Below, piece by piece: positions 14,749 to 23,111 of a stretch of DNA of 64,000 nt. The position numbers were made by a program, and so were the translations under genes. The DNA is taken from positions 1 through 64,000 of the forward strand of contig CAJUOY010000007.1 of NCBI GenBank assembly GCA_910588645.1, in the 5' to 3' direction. The notes below the pieces were generated by a model. The model saw nothing but the letters and a program-made list of their open reading frames with translations, was not told the origin of the DNA and did no database searches. Every line of letters starts with the position of its first letter. Position 1 is the stretch's first letter. This stretch comes from an uncultured Christensenellaceae bacterium. Its GTDB lineage: Bacteria; Bacillota; Clostridia; Christensenellales; Borkfalkiaceae.

Positions 14749-16734
14749 ATGAAAGAGAAGTTTTATTTGACAACCGCTATTACGTATACTTCGGGCAAGC
14801 CGCATATCGGCAACTCTTACGAGAGTATTCTGTCCGACGCTATCTGCCGCTTCAAGCGCGCGCAGGGATACGACGTATTCTTTATGACAGGCACCGACGA
14901 GCACGGGCTCAAAGTCGAGCAGAAGGCCGCGGCAAAGGGCGTTACCTGTAAGGAGTTCGTGGACGAAGTCGCGGGCGAAATAAAGCGTCTTTGGGATCTT
15001 ATGGACGTCTCGTACGATAAATTTATCCGCACTTCCGACGATTATCACGTTGCGGCCGTGCAGAAGATGTTCAAAAAGTTCTACGAGCAGGGGGACATCT
15101 ACAAGGATTCGTACCGCGGGCTATATTGCACGCCCTGCGAGAGCTTCTGGACGGAGAGCCAGCTCGTAAACGGAAAATGTCCCGACTGCGGCAGGGAGGT
15201 AAAGCCTGCCGAGGAAGAGGCGTACTTTTTCAAAATGGGCAAGTATGCAGACAGGCTCATAAAGCATATACTTGAAAATCCCGGGTTTATACAACCCGCT
15301 TCGCGTAAAAACGAGATGATGAATAATTTCCTGCTTGACGACGAGTTTATCGGCAAGAGCGACGAGGAACTGTTGAAAGCCCTTGAAGAGGGAAAACTCA
15401 AAACCAAATTGCAGGATTTGTGCGTGTCGCGCTCTACTTTCAAGTGGGGCGTACCCGTCGATTTCGACAGCCGCCACGTTGTATACGTTTGGCTGGACGC
15501 GCTTTCAAATTATATTACGGGCGTGGGTTATACTCCCGACTGTCCCGCAGATAACTATAAAAAATACTGGCCGGCGGACGTGCATGTTCTCGGCAAAGAT
15601 ATTTTAAGATTTCATACAATTTACTGGCCCATATTCCTTATGGCGTTGGGCGAGCCCTTGCCCAAGTGCATTTTCGGTCATCCCTGGCTGTTGCAGGGCG
15701 GTGACAAGATGTCAAAATCGAAGGGCAACGTAATGTATGCGGACGACCTTGCGGGGATATTCGGCGTGGATGCAGTAAGATACTTTGTTCTGCACGAGAT
15801 GCCCTATGCGGACGACGGAATTATTACCTGGGAGCTTATGTGCGAGCGGATAAATTCCGATCTTGCAAACGTTTTGGGCAATCTGTTAAAGCGCACCGTT
15901 TCGATGACTAACCAGTATCTCGGCGGCGCGGCCGTAAAGACGGGCGCCCTTGCCGAACCGGACGGAGACTTCGAGGAAGTTATCCGTTCCGTTTACGGTA
16001 AGGTTGCGGCAAAGATGAACGAATTCAAGGTCGCGGACGCGCTGGATTGCCTTTGGTCGCTTTTCCGCCGTGCAAACAGATATATAGACGAAACTTCGCC
16101 CTGGGTTCTTGCAAAGGACGAGAGCAAGAGGGACAGGCTTTCCGAAGTGCTTTATAACCTTTTGCTTTCGCTGGATATAGGCGCAAACCTTTTAAAATCT
16201 TTTATGCCCTCGACGGCAACGAAGATTCTTGCCGAGATCGGAGCAAAGGAGAGAGATTATAACTTGGACGATTGCGTGAACGAATACCGCGTGACTGCGG
16301 AGCCCTCGACTCTGTTCGCGCGTATAAAGTTCGAGGATATCAAACCTATTATAGAAAAAATCGAGGAGAAACAGCGTATGGAAAACGCTCCCGCGGATAC
16401 GACGGCAAAACAGGAAATAAGTATAGACGATTTTTTTAAAGTGGAAATGCGCGTGGGTACGGTCGTCGCCTGCGAGGCGGTTAAAAAGAGCAAGCTTTTG
16501 CATGAAACTATAAGCATAGGCTCAAAGAGAATTTCCGTGCTTTCCGGCATTGCCAAGTTCTATACTCCCGAAGAAATGGTCGGCAAACGCGTTATAGTAG
16601 TCTGCAATCTTCCTCCCAGAGAGATGAAGGGGCTTTTGAGCGAAGGAATGATAATCTGCGCCGAAGCGCCCGACGGAACTTTATCCATAGTCTCGCCCGA
16701 AAAGGACGTTCCCGACGGGAGCTTGCTTTCGTGA
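14749..16734 (+). CDS. metG: Methionine-tRNA ligase
   Basis: Class I aminoacyl-tRNA synthetase charging tRNA-Met. Visible are the HIGH-type motif GKPHIGNSY (residues 16-24), a zinc knuckle with CTPC and CPDC pairs near residues 126-147, and the KMSKSKGN loop near 320. An anticodon-binding helical domain follows. The C-terminal EMAP/Trbp111-like tRNA-binding domain starts near IDDFFKVEMRVGTVVACE, so it is the long dimer-forming form (661 residues). I chose ATG 14749, which follows GAGGAAACT; an ATG six codons earlier is possible. Its stop overlaps the GTG of tatD, and metG-tatD-rsmA is a common Firmicute order. Confidence 0.96.
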   Translation: MKEKFYLTTAITYTSGKPHIGNSYESILSDAICRFKRAQGYDVFFMTGTDEHGLKVEQKAAAKGVTCKEFVDEVAGEIKRLWDLMDVSYDKFIRTSDDYHVAAVQKMFKKFYEQGDIYKDSYRGLYCTPCESFWTESQLVNGKCPDCGREVKPAEEEAYFFKMGKYADRLIKHILENPGFIQPASRKNEMMNNFLLDDEFIGKSDEELLKALEEGKLKTKLQDLCVSRSTFKWGVPVDFDSRHVVYVWLDALSNYITGVGYTPDCPADNYKKYWPADVHVLGKDILRFHTIYWPIFLMALGEPLPKCIFGHPWLLQGGDKMSKSKGNVMYADDLAGIFGVDAVRYFVLHEMPYADDGIITWELMCERINSDLANVLGNLLKRTVSMTNQYLGGAAVKTGALAEPDGDFEEVIRSVYGKVAAKMNEFKVADALDCLWSLFRRANRYIDETSPWVLAKDESKRDRLSEVLYNLLLSLDIGANLLKSFMPSTATKILAEIGAKERDYNLDDCVNEYRVTAEPSTLFARIKFEDIKPIIEKIEEKQRMENAPADTTAKQEISIDDFFKVEMRVGTVVACEAVKKSKLLHETISIGSKRISVLSGIAKFYTPEEMVGKRVIVVCNLPPREMKGLLSEGMIICAEAPDGTLSIVSPEKDVPDGSLLS

Positions 16735-17504
16735 AGTTTATAGACGTCCACTGTCATCTTGACGACGAGCGTTACGGGGACGAGGGGGCGCTGTTTGATG
16801 GCATCGCCGCGGCGGGAGTCAAAAAAGTGATTTCCGCGGGGTTCGATCTGCAATCATCGATCAACTGCAAGGAACTGTCCGAAAAATACGACTGCTGTTA
16901 CTTTACCGCAGGTTTTCATCCGACCGAGCTGAAAAATTACCGCGAGGGAGATCTCGGTAAAATCGCCGAACTTGCCGCGCATAAAAAGTGCGTGGCTATA
17001 GGTGAGATCGGGCTCGATTACCATTATCCCGATACCGACAAGCCTATGCAAAGAGAATTATTTTTGAGGCAGTTACGGCTTGCTCACGAGCTGAAAATGC
17101 CCGTTCAGATACATTCGCGCGACTGCGCCGAGGATATGCTTGCAGTGTTGAAGGAGAACTCCTCTCTTTTAACCGACGGCGCGCTTATGCACTGTTATTC
17201 GCACTCGCTCGAAATTGCGGAGGAGCTTGAAAAACTCGGTTTCTATTTCTCGTTCGGCGGCACAAGTACGTATTCGGGAAGCAAGCGTGCAAGAAAGTGC
17301 ATTGCGGCGATAGACTGTAACAGGCTTCTGACCGAGACCGACAGTCCCTATCTACCGCCGCGTTCTAAGGCGGGGCAATTTCCAAACACGCCCGAGAGCA
17401 TCGGCGAGATTGTCGCGAATATGGCGGAGCTTAAAGGACTGACCTTGGAGGACACGGCGAGGACGGCCTGGGACAACGCGCACAGGCTGTTTTCTAAGTT
17501 ATGA
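16731..17504 (+). CDS. TatD-family metal-dependent DNase
   Basis: A 257-residue TIM-barrel metallo-hydrolase, a likely 3'-5' DNase or other phosphoesterase. It has the metal-binding DVHCHLDD near residue 4, GEIGLDYHYP near 88, QIHSRDC near 124, HCYSHS near 152 and TETDSPYLPP near 200, all expected for TatD. The GTG start overlaps the metG stop (GTGA) with GGGAG nine bases upstream. It is followed by a terminator. Confidence 0.93.
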   Translation: MKFIDVHCHLDDERYGDEGALFDGIAAAGVKKVISAGFDLQSSINCKELSEKYDCCYFTAGFHPTELKNYREGDLGKIAELAAHKKCVAIGEIGLDYHYPDTDKPMQRELFLRQLRLAHELKMPVQIHSRDCAEDMLAVLKENSSLLTDGALMHCYSHSLEIAEELEKLGFYFSFGGTSTYSGSKRARKCIAAIDCNRLLTETDSPYLPPRSKAGQFPNTPESIGEIVANMAELKGLTLEDTARTAWDNAHRLFSKL

Positions 17505-17511
17505 CAAAGTC

Positions 17512-17545
17512 AAAGCCTCCGCGGACTTCCGCGGAGGCTTTTTTC
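17512..17545 (+). terminator. Terminator of metG-tatD
   Basis: AAAGCCTCCGCGG (17512-17524) pairs with CCGCGGAGGCTTT (17529-17541), followed by Ts. Confidence 0.92.
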
Positions 17546-17634
17546 TCATAAGTGAGGCAACGCAATTTCCCTTGCGTTACATTCTTAGTTTATCGCCCCA
17601 CAAAAACTTTATTCCGATCGGAGACTGCTAATTT

Positions 17635-18468
17635 ATGGAAACTGATATAAAAACAATACTTACCGAGTGCGGTTTCGGCTTTAAAAAGAAATTCGGACAG
17701 AATTTCATTACAGATAAAAATTTGCTTGCTTCAATCGTCGCGCAATCGGGCGCGGGCGAACAGGACACCGTTTTGGAAATAGGTTGCGGAGCGGGTACGC
17801 TCACCGCGCAGATAGCTTCTAAGTGTAAGTGCGTAATAGCGTACGAGGTGGATACGTCGTTGAAACCCGTTCTCGAAAGAACGCTTGCGGGCGTGGATAA
17901 CGCCGAAGTGGTGTTTAAAGATTTTTTAAAGGCCGATCTTGGCGAACTGGAAAGGGAAATAGGCGGATACTACGTTATAGCCAATCTTCCCTATTACGTG
18001 ACTACGCCCCTGATTACTAAATTGCTCGAAGAGGGGCGCTCCTGCAAGGGATTGACCGTTATGGTTCAGGAGGAAGTTGCTGACAGACTGTGCGCAAGGG
18101 AGAACACTCCCGAATACGGCGCGATAACGGCGGTAATTGCTTTGCGGGCTAAGGCGGAAATTATAAAGAGAGTTCCTCGCACAATGTTTACTCCCCGCCC
18201 CAACGTGGACAGCGCGGTGGTAAGGCTTACGGTTGAGGAGGGCAGACTGCCCGTTTCTGACGAAAGGATTTATAAAAAGACTGTGCACGCGGCGTTTTCC
18301 TCCAGAAGAAAGACGCTTGAAAACAATCTCGTAAACGTATTCAAGCTCACCCGCGCGCAGGCGCAGGAAGTTCTTGCCGCTTGTTCTATAGATTTGAAAG
18401 CGCGCGGAGAGACGCTCTCCCCCGAAGCTTTTGCCCGACTTTCGGACGAGCTTTGCCGCCGCATATAA
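17635..18468 (+). CDS. rsmA: 16S rRNA (adenine1518/1519-N6) dimethyltransferase
   Basis: SAM-dependent enzyme (KsgA family) that dimethylates two adjacent adenosines in the 3' hairpin of 16S rRNA during small-subunit maturation. It has the family opening KKKFGQNFITDKNLL, the SAM motif VLEIGCGAGTLT at about residues 47-58, the catalytic NLPYYVTTP near 117 and the C-terminal PRPNVDSAVVRL. At 277 residues it is the normal length. CGGAG lies ahead of the ATG. A short hairpin (GCAACGCAA with TTGCGTTAC, around 17552-17580) lies in the gap before it. Confidence 0.96.
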   Translation: METDIKTILTECGFGFKKKFGQNFITDKNLLASIVAQSGAGEQDTVLEIGCGAGTLTAQIASKCKCVIAYEVDTSLKPVLERTLAGVDNAEVVFKDFLKADLGELEREIGGYYVIANLPYYVTTPLITKLLEEGRSCKGLTVMVQEEVADRLCARENTPEYGAITAVIALRAKAEIIKRVPRTMFTPRPNVDSAVVRLTVEEGRLPVSDERIYKKTVHAAFSSRRKTLENNLVNVFKLTRAQAQEVLAACSIDLKARGETLSPEAFARLSDELCRRI

Positions 18469-18508
18469 AGATTTTTTAAACAATCGATAAAAATATATCG
18501 AATAATAG

Positions 18509-18537
18509 TTGACAAACGCACGGCAATATTATATAAT
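18509..18537 (+). promoter_or_regulatory. Consensus sigma-A promoter of the riboswitch-SPFH transcript
   Basis: Perfect TTGACA (18509-18514), 17-base spacer and perfect TATAAT (18532-18537). This is one of the two full-consensus promoters seen in the window and predicts a start near 18544. Confidence 0.85.
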
Positions 18538-18544
18538 ATAACCG

Positions 18545-18682
18545 TAAATATCCGTAGGGAGTAATTTGCAAAACGGCGCGGAACTGCGCGGTTTTGTAAC
18601 AAGCCGTCAATACAGCGAAAGCTCGGCGAAGTTTTAAAGAATGAGACTCGTGATAACAGGTTAATGTTATTGCGGGTTTTTT
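18545..18682 (+). promoter_or_regulatory. Riboswitch-like leader with terminator, yybP-ykoY (Mn2+)-like
   Basis: The leader between a consensus promoter and the SPFH gene contains GGGAGTA (18557-18563), a long hairpin GCAAAAC...GTTTTGT (18568-18597), then GCCGTCAATAC (18603-18613) with a GCCG/CGGC stem enclosing AGCGAAAGCT, and GAGACTCG (18643-18650). GGGAGUA followed by a CGUCAA loop and a GAGAC-type closing strand resembles the yybP-ykoY manganese riboswitch, although the basal stem is weak here (six pairs with a bulge). The closing strand CTCGTG is also the 5' arm of the terminator, so ligand binding should prevent termination. The class is uncertain; a regulated leader is well supported. 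Confidence 0.6.
18647..18682 (+). terminator. Regulated terminator in the SPFH leader
   Basis: CTCGTGATAAC (18647-18657) pairs over all 11 positions, counting wobbles, with GTTATTGCGGG (18666-18676), followed by TTTTTT. It lies inside the leader, 48 bases before the start codon, not after a gene. Confidence 0.75.
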
Positions 18683-18730
18683 ATTTTCTTGCGAATACTT
18701 ATATAATTTTGAATTTCAGGAGTTAAAAAA

Positions 18731-19828
18731 ATGATTTACACTTTTCTTACTGCGGCCGTCTTTATTATAATGATAATTGTCGGCGGCGCGCTCGTAGGAT
18801 TCAATATTTACAGAAATTATAGAAAACGCCCCGTCGGGAACAGCAAGGTGCTGTCCTCTGTATCGTTAGGGCTTGTGGCTGTCGGCACGCTGTTGTTGAT
18901 ACTTATTCCCGGTTCGTTTCATACCGTGGAGGCGGGTAACGTTGCCGTCGTAAAGGAAATGGGCGTCATAACCGACGTGGAGGAACCCGGTACGTATTTC
19001 GATTTCTATCTTACTCGCAGGTACGAGGTGTACGACGCAAAAGTTCAGCAGGTCGAAATCGATATGGACGCTTACACTTCTGACGCGCAGTCAATGGATA
19101 TCTCTATGACGGTGCAGTTCCAGATAAGAAAGGACAACGTCAAGGAGATTGCGGTGAATTACGGCGGTTTGGGCGCGCTCACAAACAAGATACAGAGCGT
19201 TGCGATCGAACGTACCAAGGCCACGCTTTCACAATATCAGGCGGAAAAGCTGATTGAGGAGCGCAACACCATTTCACCCACGGTCGAAAAGGAAATATCT
19301 TTGGCAATAAGCGATAAATATTACGTTACGTTCAACAGCGCGGTGCTTACCGATATCACTTTCTCGGAAGCGTTCGAGGCCGCCGTCGAGGCAAAAATGA
19401 TGGCGCAGCAGGAAAAATTACAGGCGCAGTACGAAAACGAAAAGAAGAAGGAACAGGCGGAAACCGCTCTGTACGTTGCCGAGCAGGAGGCCAAGGCTCT
19501 CGTTGCGAAAGCACAGGCAGAGGCGGACGCTCAGGTTGCGGCAGCCAAGGCGGAAGCCCGTGCAATCACTTTAAAAAGCGTTGAAATTGCGAGAATGCTG
19601 GGCTATACCGTCAATTCCGAAATAACCACGGAGACCGATATCGACGGCACGGAAACTTCCGTAACCGTTTACGAGATAGTCTACGACGAAATTCACACAG
19701 GCGCGGACATTGCGGAATATATGAAGTACGTTGAGTATCTCTCCGCGTGGGACGGCAAACTGCCCCAGGTGGTTGCGGGAGAAAACGGGTTTATGATAAC
19801 TTTGCCCGCCGTACCCGATAACGGTTGA
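18731..19828 (+). CDS. SPFH/Band 7 (prohibitin-like) membrane protein
   Basis: A 365-residue membrane scaffold-type protein. Two hydrophobic segments lie near residues 1-27 and 41-60. A Band 7 domain follows from about 62 (SFHTVEAGNVAVVKEMG ... EEPGTYFDFYLTRRYEVYD), and then an Ala/Gln/Glu/Lys-rich coiled coil at roughly 215-290 (KKKEQAETALYVAEQEAKA). Proteins of this type assemble large ring or cage structures in membranes and modulate proteases or membrane stress. CAGGAG precedes the ATG. There is no NfeD-type or protease partner gene beside it. Expression is apparently controlled by the leader terminator upstream. Confidence 0.88.
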   Translation: MIYTFLTAAVFIIMIIVGGALVGFNIYRNYRKRPVGNSKVLSSVSLGLVAVGTLLLILIPGSFHTVEAGNVAVVKEMGVITDVEEPGTYFDFYLTRRYEVYDAKVQQVEIDMDAYTSDAQSMDISMTVQFQIRKDNVKEIAVNYGGLGALTNKIQSVAIERTKATLSQYQAEKLIEERNTISPTVEKEISLAISDKYYVTFNSAVLTDITFSEAFEAAVEAKMMAQQEKLQAQYENEKKKEQAETALYVAEQEAKALVAKAQAEADAQVAAAKAEARAITLKSVEIARMLGYTVNSEITTETDIDGTETSVTVYEIVYDEIHTGADIAEYMKYVEYLSAWDGKLPQVVAGENGFMITLPAVPDNG

Positions 19829-19862
19829 GTTTAAATTAATCCCCCTAAAAGAGAATATGAAT

Positions 19863-19898
19863 ACCGCCCGAGGATAAAATCTTCGGGCGGTTGCTTTT
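19863..19898 (+). terminator. Terminator of the SPFH gene
   Basis: ACCGCCCGAGGAT pairs imperfectly with ATCTTCGGGCGGT (19863-19891), followed by TGCTTTT. Confidence 0.8.
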
Positions 19899-19995
19899 AA
19901 ACGATGCAATCATTATACGCACAATTTTAAAAAAATGTTCTAAGATAAAACATAGCCGAATATTATAGGGTATACATCAAAATTCGGAGGAATTT

Positions 19996-20754
19996 ATGAA
20001 TCAGGAACTGGATTATGCAGAGATGCTCGAAATACCCGTAAGCACGGTAAACGTCGTAAAGAAGAAAAGCTTTTTCAAGCGCAAGAACCCCCGTAAGGCT
20101 CAGCCTCAGTTGCAGGACGCCGATCTCAAAGAATTGGTCGTAGACAGCGTTAACGAGCGCGTCGGCGCATACGTATACGCGGAAGATCTGTCCGAACCTC
20201 CCGCGCCCGAAAAGCCCATAAAGGCAAAACTGAACGGGGACAGGGGCAGTAAAATAATCTTTACGGAGCTTGTTGCAGTCTGCGTGCTTGCCGCGGCCAT
20301 TTTCCTGACAAACGTATTTATGCCGTCCAGCGTAATTAATACGTTTATAGGTTCGCTCAAAGCGGATACAAAGCCCAAGTCGGAACCCGTTTACAGCGAG
20401 ATAAAGCTCTCTTCCGTAATAAGCGAACTTTCCGAAGCCGAAGTAACTATGACGGACAACGGCGTTCTCTGCTTCACCGGCGAGTCGGGCGTGTATCCCG
20501 TATGCGACGGCGTCGTTTCTTCCATAACCGAGGAGAACGGACTCTATACGGTACAGATCGCTCACACTTCGACTTTTTCGAGCGTGATAACGGGCCTGTC
20601 CGACGTCTATTCCGCAAAGGATACCAAGGTTAAATCCAATATACCTTTTGCGTATTCCGACGGCGAAAACGAAGTTCGCATCTCTATGTACGACGGCGAA
20701 AACTTGCTCAACTGCTATACTCTTTCGGGCGAAGTTCCCGTCTGGAATTCGTGA
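19996..20754 (+). CDS. spoIVFA: SpoIVFA-like protein (single-span, degenerate M23 domain)
   Basis: A 252-residue protein with a long basic/acidic cytoplasmic N terminus, one transmembrane helix near residues 90-108 (TELVAVCVLAAAIFLTNVF) and an extracytoplasmic beta-rich domain (about 160-250). That domain has the spacing of a LytM/M23 peptidase fold (SGVYPVCDGVVSSITEENGLYTVQIAH) but no metal ligands. This architecture and its GTGA overlap with a SpoIVFB-type protease make it the likely inhibitor/scaffold of pro-sigma-K processing in the mother cell. GGAGG precedes the ATG. Sequence conservation of SpoIVFA is low, so the name rests on architecture and context. Confidence 0.72.
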   Translation: MNQELDYAEMLEIPVSTVNVVKKKSFFKRKNPRKAQPQLQDADLKELVVDSVNERVGAYVYAEDLSEPPAPEKPIKAKLNGDRGSKIIFTELVAVCVLAAAIFLTNVFMPSSVINTFIGSLKADTKPKSEPVYSEIKLSSVISELSEAEVTMTDNGVLCFTGESGVYPVCDGVVSSITEENGLYTVQIAHTSTFSSVITGLSDVYSAKDTKVKSNIPFAYSDGENEVRISMYDGENLLNCYTLSGEVPVWNS

Positions 20755-21560
20755 AATTAACAATACATCCGCTTTTTTTGGCGGTCGGACTGCTCACCGC
20801 GGTCTTCGGCGGATTGCCCGTCTTCTTAATATGTACGCTGACCGCGCTCCTTCACGAGTGCGGTCATATATTTTGCGCGGCTAAGCTCGGTTTCGAGTGT
20901 ACAAAGGTCAGCTTAATGCCCTTCGGCGCGGCGGCGGTATGCGACATAGAGGGGATTTCTCCTACGGACGAACTCAAACTCGCCTTTGCCGGTCCCGCCG
21001 TAAATTTAGTGCTGTGCGTGTTTACGGCGGGGCTGTGGTGGTTTTTCCCGCCATCTTACGCGTACACCGACCTGGTCTTTTACGCCAGCGCGGGTATGTT
21101 GGTATTAAATCTGCTTCCTGCATATCCTTTGGACGGGGGCAGGGCGGCGAAGTGTCTGCTTTTGAAATTTATGTCCGCAAAGGCGGTAAATATAACTCTG
21201 CGCGCGGCCAGCTTGATTGCCGTCGTCGCGTTGGTGTTGTTGTTTATCTTCGTGCTGCCAAACGTTTCTCTCATCGCCGTTGCCGTTTTACTGCTTGTTT
21301 CGGCGTTTACGGGATCGCAACCCGCGCGTAAAATAAATTTTGCCGCAAAAAAGAAAAAACGCGGCAGAGAGATCCGCTACGTTATTTTAGGTGAAGAAGC
21401 CACGTTCCGCGACGCGCTCCGTTTTGTGGACGGTTCGAGATACCTTGTAATACAGCTTTACGGAGAAAAATTCCTCGATGAAATCACGGAGGACGAACTC
21501 TACGAAAGACTTATGGAACACAGTCTTTACGATAAAATTACCGACTGTTCACCTCTGTAA
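20751..21560 (+). CDS. spoIVFB: SpoIVFB-like intramembrane metalloprotease (S2P family)
   Basis: Site-2-protease-type zinc enzyme that in Bacillus cleaves pro-sigma-K at the mother-cell/forespore boundary. It has the zinc motif HECGH at about residues 30-34 (LTALLHECGHIFCAAKLGF) and the third ligand in NLLPAYPLDGGRAAK near 120-134, with several membrane helices between. A basic segment (AAKKKKRGR) then precedes a CBS-like C-terminal regulatory region of about 65 residues, as in SpoIVFB. The GTG start overlaps the stop of the preceding gene. No sigK gene lies in this window. Confidence 0.85.
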   Translation: MKLTIHPLFLAVGLLTAVFGGLPVFLICTLTALLHECGHIFCAAKLGFECTKVSLMPFGAAAVCDIEGISPTDELKLAFAGPAVNLVLCVFTAGLWWFFPPSYAYTDLVFYASAGMLVLNLLPAYPLDGGRAAKCLLLKFMSAKAVNITLRAASLIAVVALVLLFIFVLPNVSLIAVAVLLLVSAFTGSQPARKINFAAKKKKRGREIRYVILGEEATFRDALRFVDGSRYLVIQLYGEKFLDEITEDELYERLMEHSLYDKITDCSPL

Positions 21561-22223
21561 AAAGCGCTTTGAAAACAGTTCGGCGTCTATCGTTCCGTTT
21601 AAAACCGCAGACACGGCCTCTATTCCGAGAGATACCGCGTCCTCTACCGCGCCGGCAAGAGAGGAGTAATCGAAGCCGTATTTATAGGACTGCTTTTTGG
21701 TCTTGTAAAGATAGCGCGTGTAATTGAAGTGACGCTTTAAACAGCGTTCAACGCCAGTAAGCGTAATTTTCGGCTCCACGTTTTTTACGGTATCGTATAT
21801 CGCTCCCGTGCAGGAGAGAATTTTGTCCCGCGGAAGAATGCGCCTGCGCATACCGTAAAATTTGCTCACGTAAAGGCCGATGTCGCTCTCTATTTTTTGG
21901 TGGGCAAAGGGGGAGCGGACTTCCTTTTCGAATGCATAAACCGTAGGATGTATCGTGCAATCCAGCGCGTAATGTGTGGCAAAACCCGCCGCATAGGAGG
22001 CGTTTCCCTTGCATAGCGTGGAAAACAATGCTTCCGCGCGCATACCGTGCATAGCGCGTCCCACGTTGGCGGATGAAAAATTCATATTATAAGTAAAGAA
22101 AATATCCCCTCCCTGCGCGCCTATAAGGTACAGCGTCTGCGAGGGGATTTGCGATCTTTTGTGCGCGTCCAGTCGTTCGAATATCTTTTCGGCGCACAGG
22201 TAGTGAGTAAAATAATCGGGCAT
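21549..22223 (-). CDS. Zinc-dependent phospholipase C-like protein
   Basis: A 224-residue protein of the Zn-dep PLPC-like family found in many Clostridia. N-terminal MPDYFTHYLCAEKIFE, GAQGGDIFF near residue 36 and AAGFATHYALDCTIHPTVYAFE near 78-99 provide the His/Asp ligands expected for this fold. It has no signal peptide, so it is probably intracellular, and the substrate is unknown. It is the second gene of a minus-strand pair, one base after the glycosylase stop, and its 3' end overlaps spoIVFB by 12 bases. Confidence 0.75.
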   Translation of the reverse strand: MPDYFTHYLCAEKIFERLDAHKRSQIPSQTLYLIGAQGGDIFFTYNMNFSSANVGRAMHGMRAEALFSTLCKGNASYAAGFATHYALDCTIHPTVYAFEKEVRSPFAHQKIESDIGLYVSKFYGMRRRILPRDKILSCTGAIYDTVKNVEPKITLTGVERCLKRHFNYTRYLYKTKKQSYKYGFDYSSLAGAVEDAVSLGIEAVSAVLNGTIDAELFSKRFLQR

Positions 22224-22224
22224 A

Positions 22225-23046
22225 TTATAAGTTTTGCCGTTTTCCGTAAAATAAATACTGCTGTATGTATCCCGATTTATCTTTGAATAGTTCCTGAAAG
22301 TATGCGGTGATTTTATTTCTGTCGGTCAGTTCGCCGTTGAAGTCCTCCCTGTAAGCTTGCTCTATCCAGGTGTCAACGGGAAAAGAATCTCTTTTGCCGA
22401 AGCCGAACAGCGCAATGCAGTCCGCAACTTTGCCTCCGACGCCCTTATAGGAAAGCAGCCGCTTTTTCAACTCTTCGGTGGACAGCCCGTCAAGATCTTT
22501 GATTCCCTCGTTTAAAATCCTGCGGGAAGTTTCGGCAAGATAGACGTCGCGGTAGCCGCAGCCCGCGGTTTTGAAAAATTCCTTGCCCGCGCCGTCAAGC
22601 TTGGCGGTGGTGGGGAATGTGTAATATTCTTTGCCGCCGAAGTCACGCTTTTCTCCGAGTCCCGCGCAAATTCTCGATATAATTCCCTTTATTCGCGGAA
22701 TATTGTTGTTTTGGGAAATGATGAAAGAATACAGCATTTCCTCGCGGTTCTGGTTCAACAGCCGCAATCCCTTGTATTTCTCCGCGCTGCGCGAAAGCAG
22801 GGGGACGCCGAGGGATTTGGCATAGTCGATTATCTCCGAGTAGTCGCGGTTGAGGTCGAAAAACTCATAAAAATAGTCGCTGTCTTCGCTCTCGACGATT
22901 GTCTTTATTCCGTCCGTCCGCACGTAACAGGCTTTGTCCGCCGAGTGAACGAAGTAGCCCTCCCTGTACGGTTCGAAGCGGAAAATCTGTCCGCATTCCA
23001 GAACGTGTTCGGGATCGAAGTATTCCGCGTTGTAATCGAATTTCAT
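22225..23046 (-). CDS. 8-oxoguanine DNA glycosylase (OGG1-type, HhH-GPD)
   Basis: Base-excision repair enzyme with bifunctional glycosylase/AP-lyase chemistry. It has an N-terminal OGG domain (CGQIFRFEP near residue 17) and a helix-hairpin-helix GVGGKVADCIALFGFG near 210-225 containing the catalytic Lys. RDSFPVDTWIEQAYRE carries the conserved Asp about 20 residues later. The ATG at 23046 has GGAG eight bases upstream and gives 273 residues; the reading frame continues 23 codons further upstream without a ribosome site. No OGG-N-type fusion or loss is evident. Confidence 0.88.
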   Translation of the reverse strand: MKFDYNAEYFDPEHVLECGQIFRFEPYREGYFVHSADKACYVRTDGIKTIVESEDSDYFYEFFDLNRDYSEIIDYAKSLGVPLLSRSAEKYKGLRLLNQNREEMLYSFIISQNNNIPRIKGIISRICAGLGEKRDFGGKEYYTFPTTAKLDGAGKEFFKTAGCGYRDVYLAETSRRILNEGIKDLDGLSTEELKKRLLSYKGVGGKVADCIALFGFGKRDSFPVDTWIEQAYREDFNGELTDRNKITAYFQELFKDKSGYIQQYLFYGKRQNL

Positions 23047-23111
23047 CTTTTGTCTCCGTAAAAAAATACAGCCTTTATACGGCTGTATTTTATCATTTAT
23101 TATTGCGTTTG

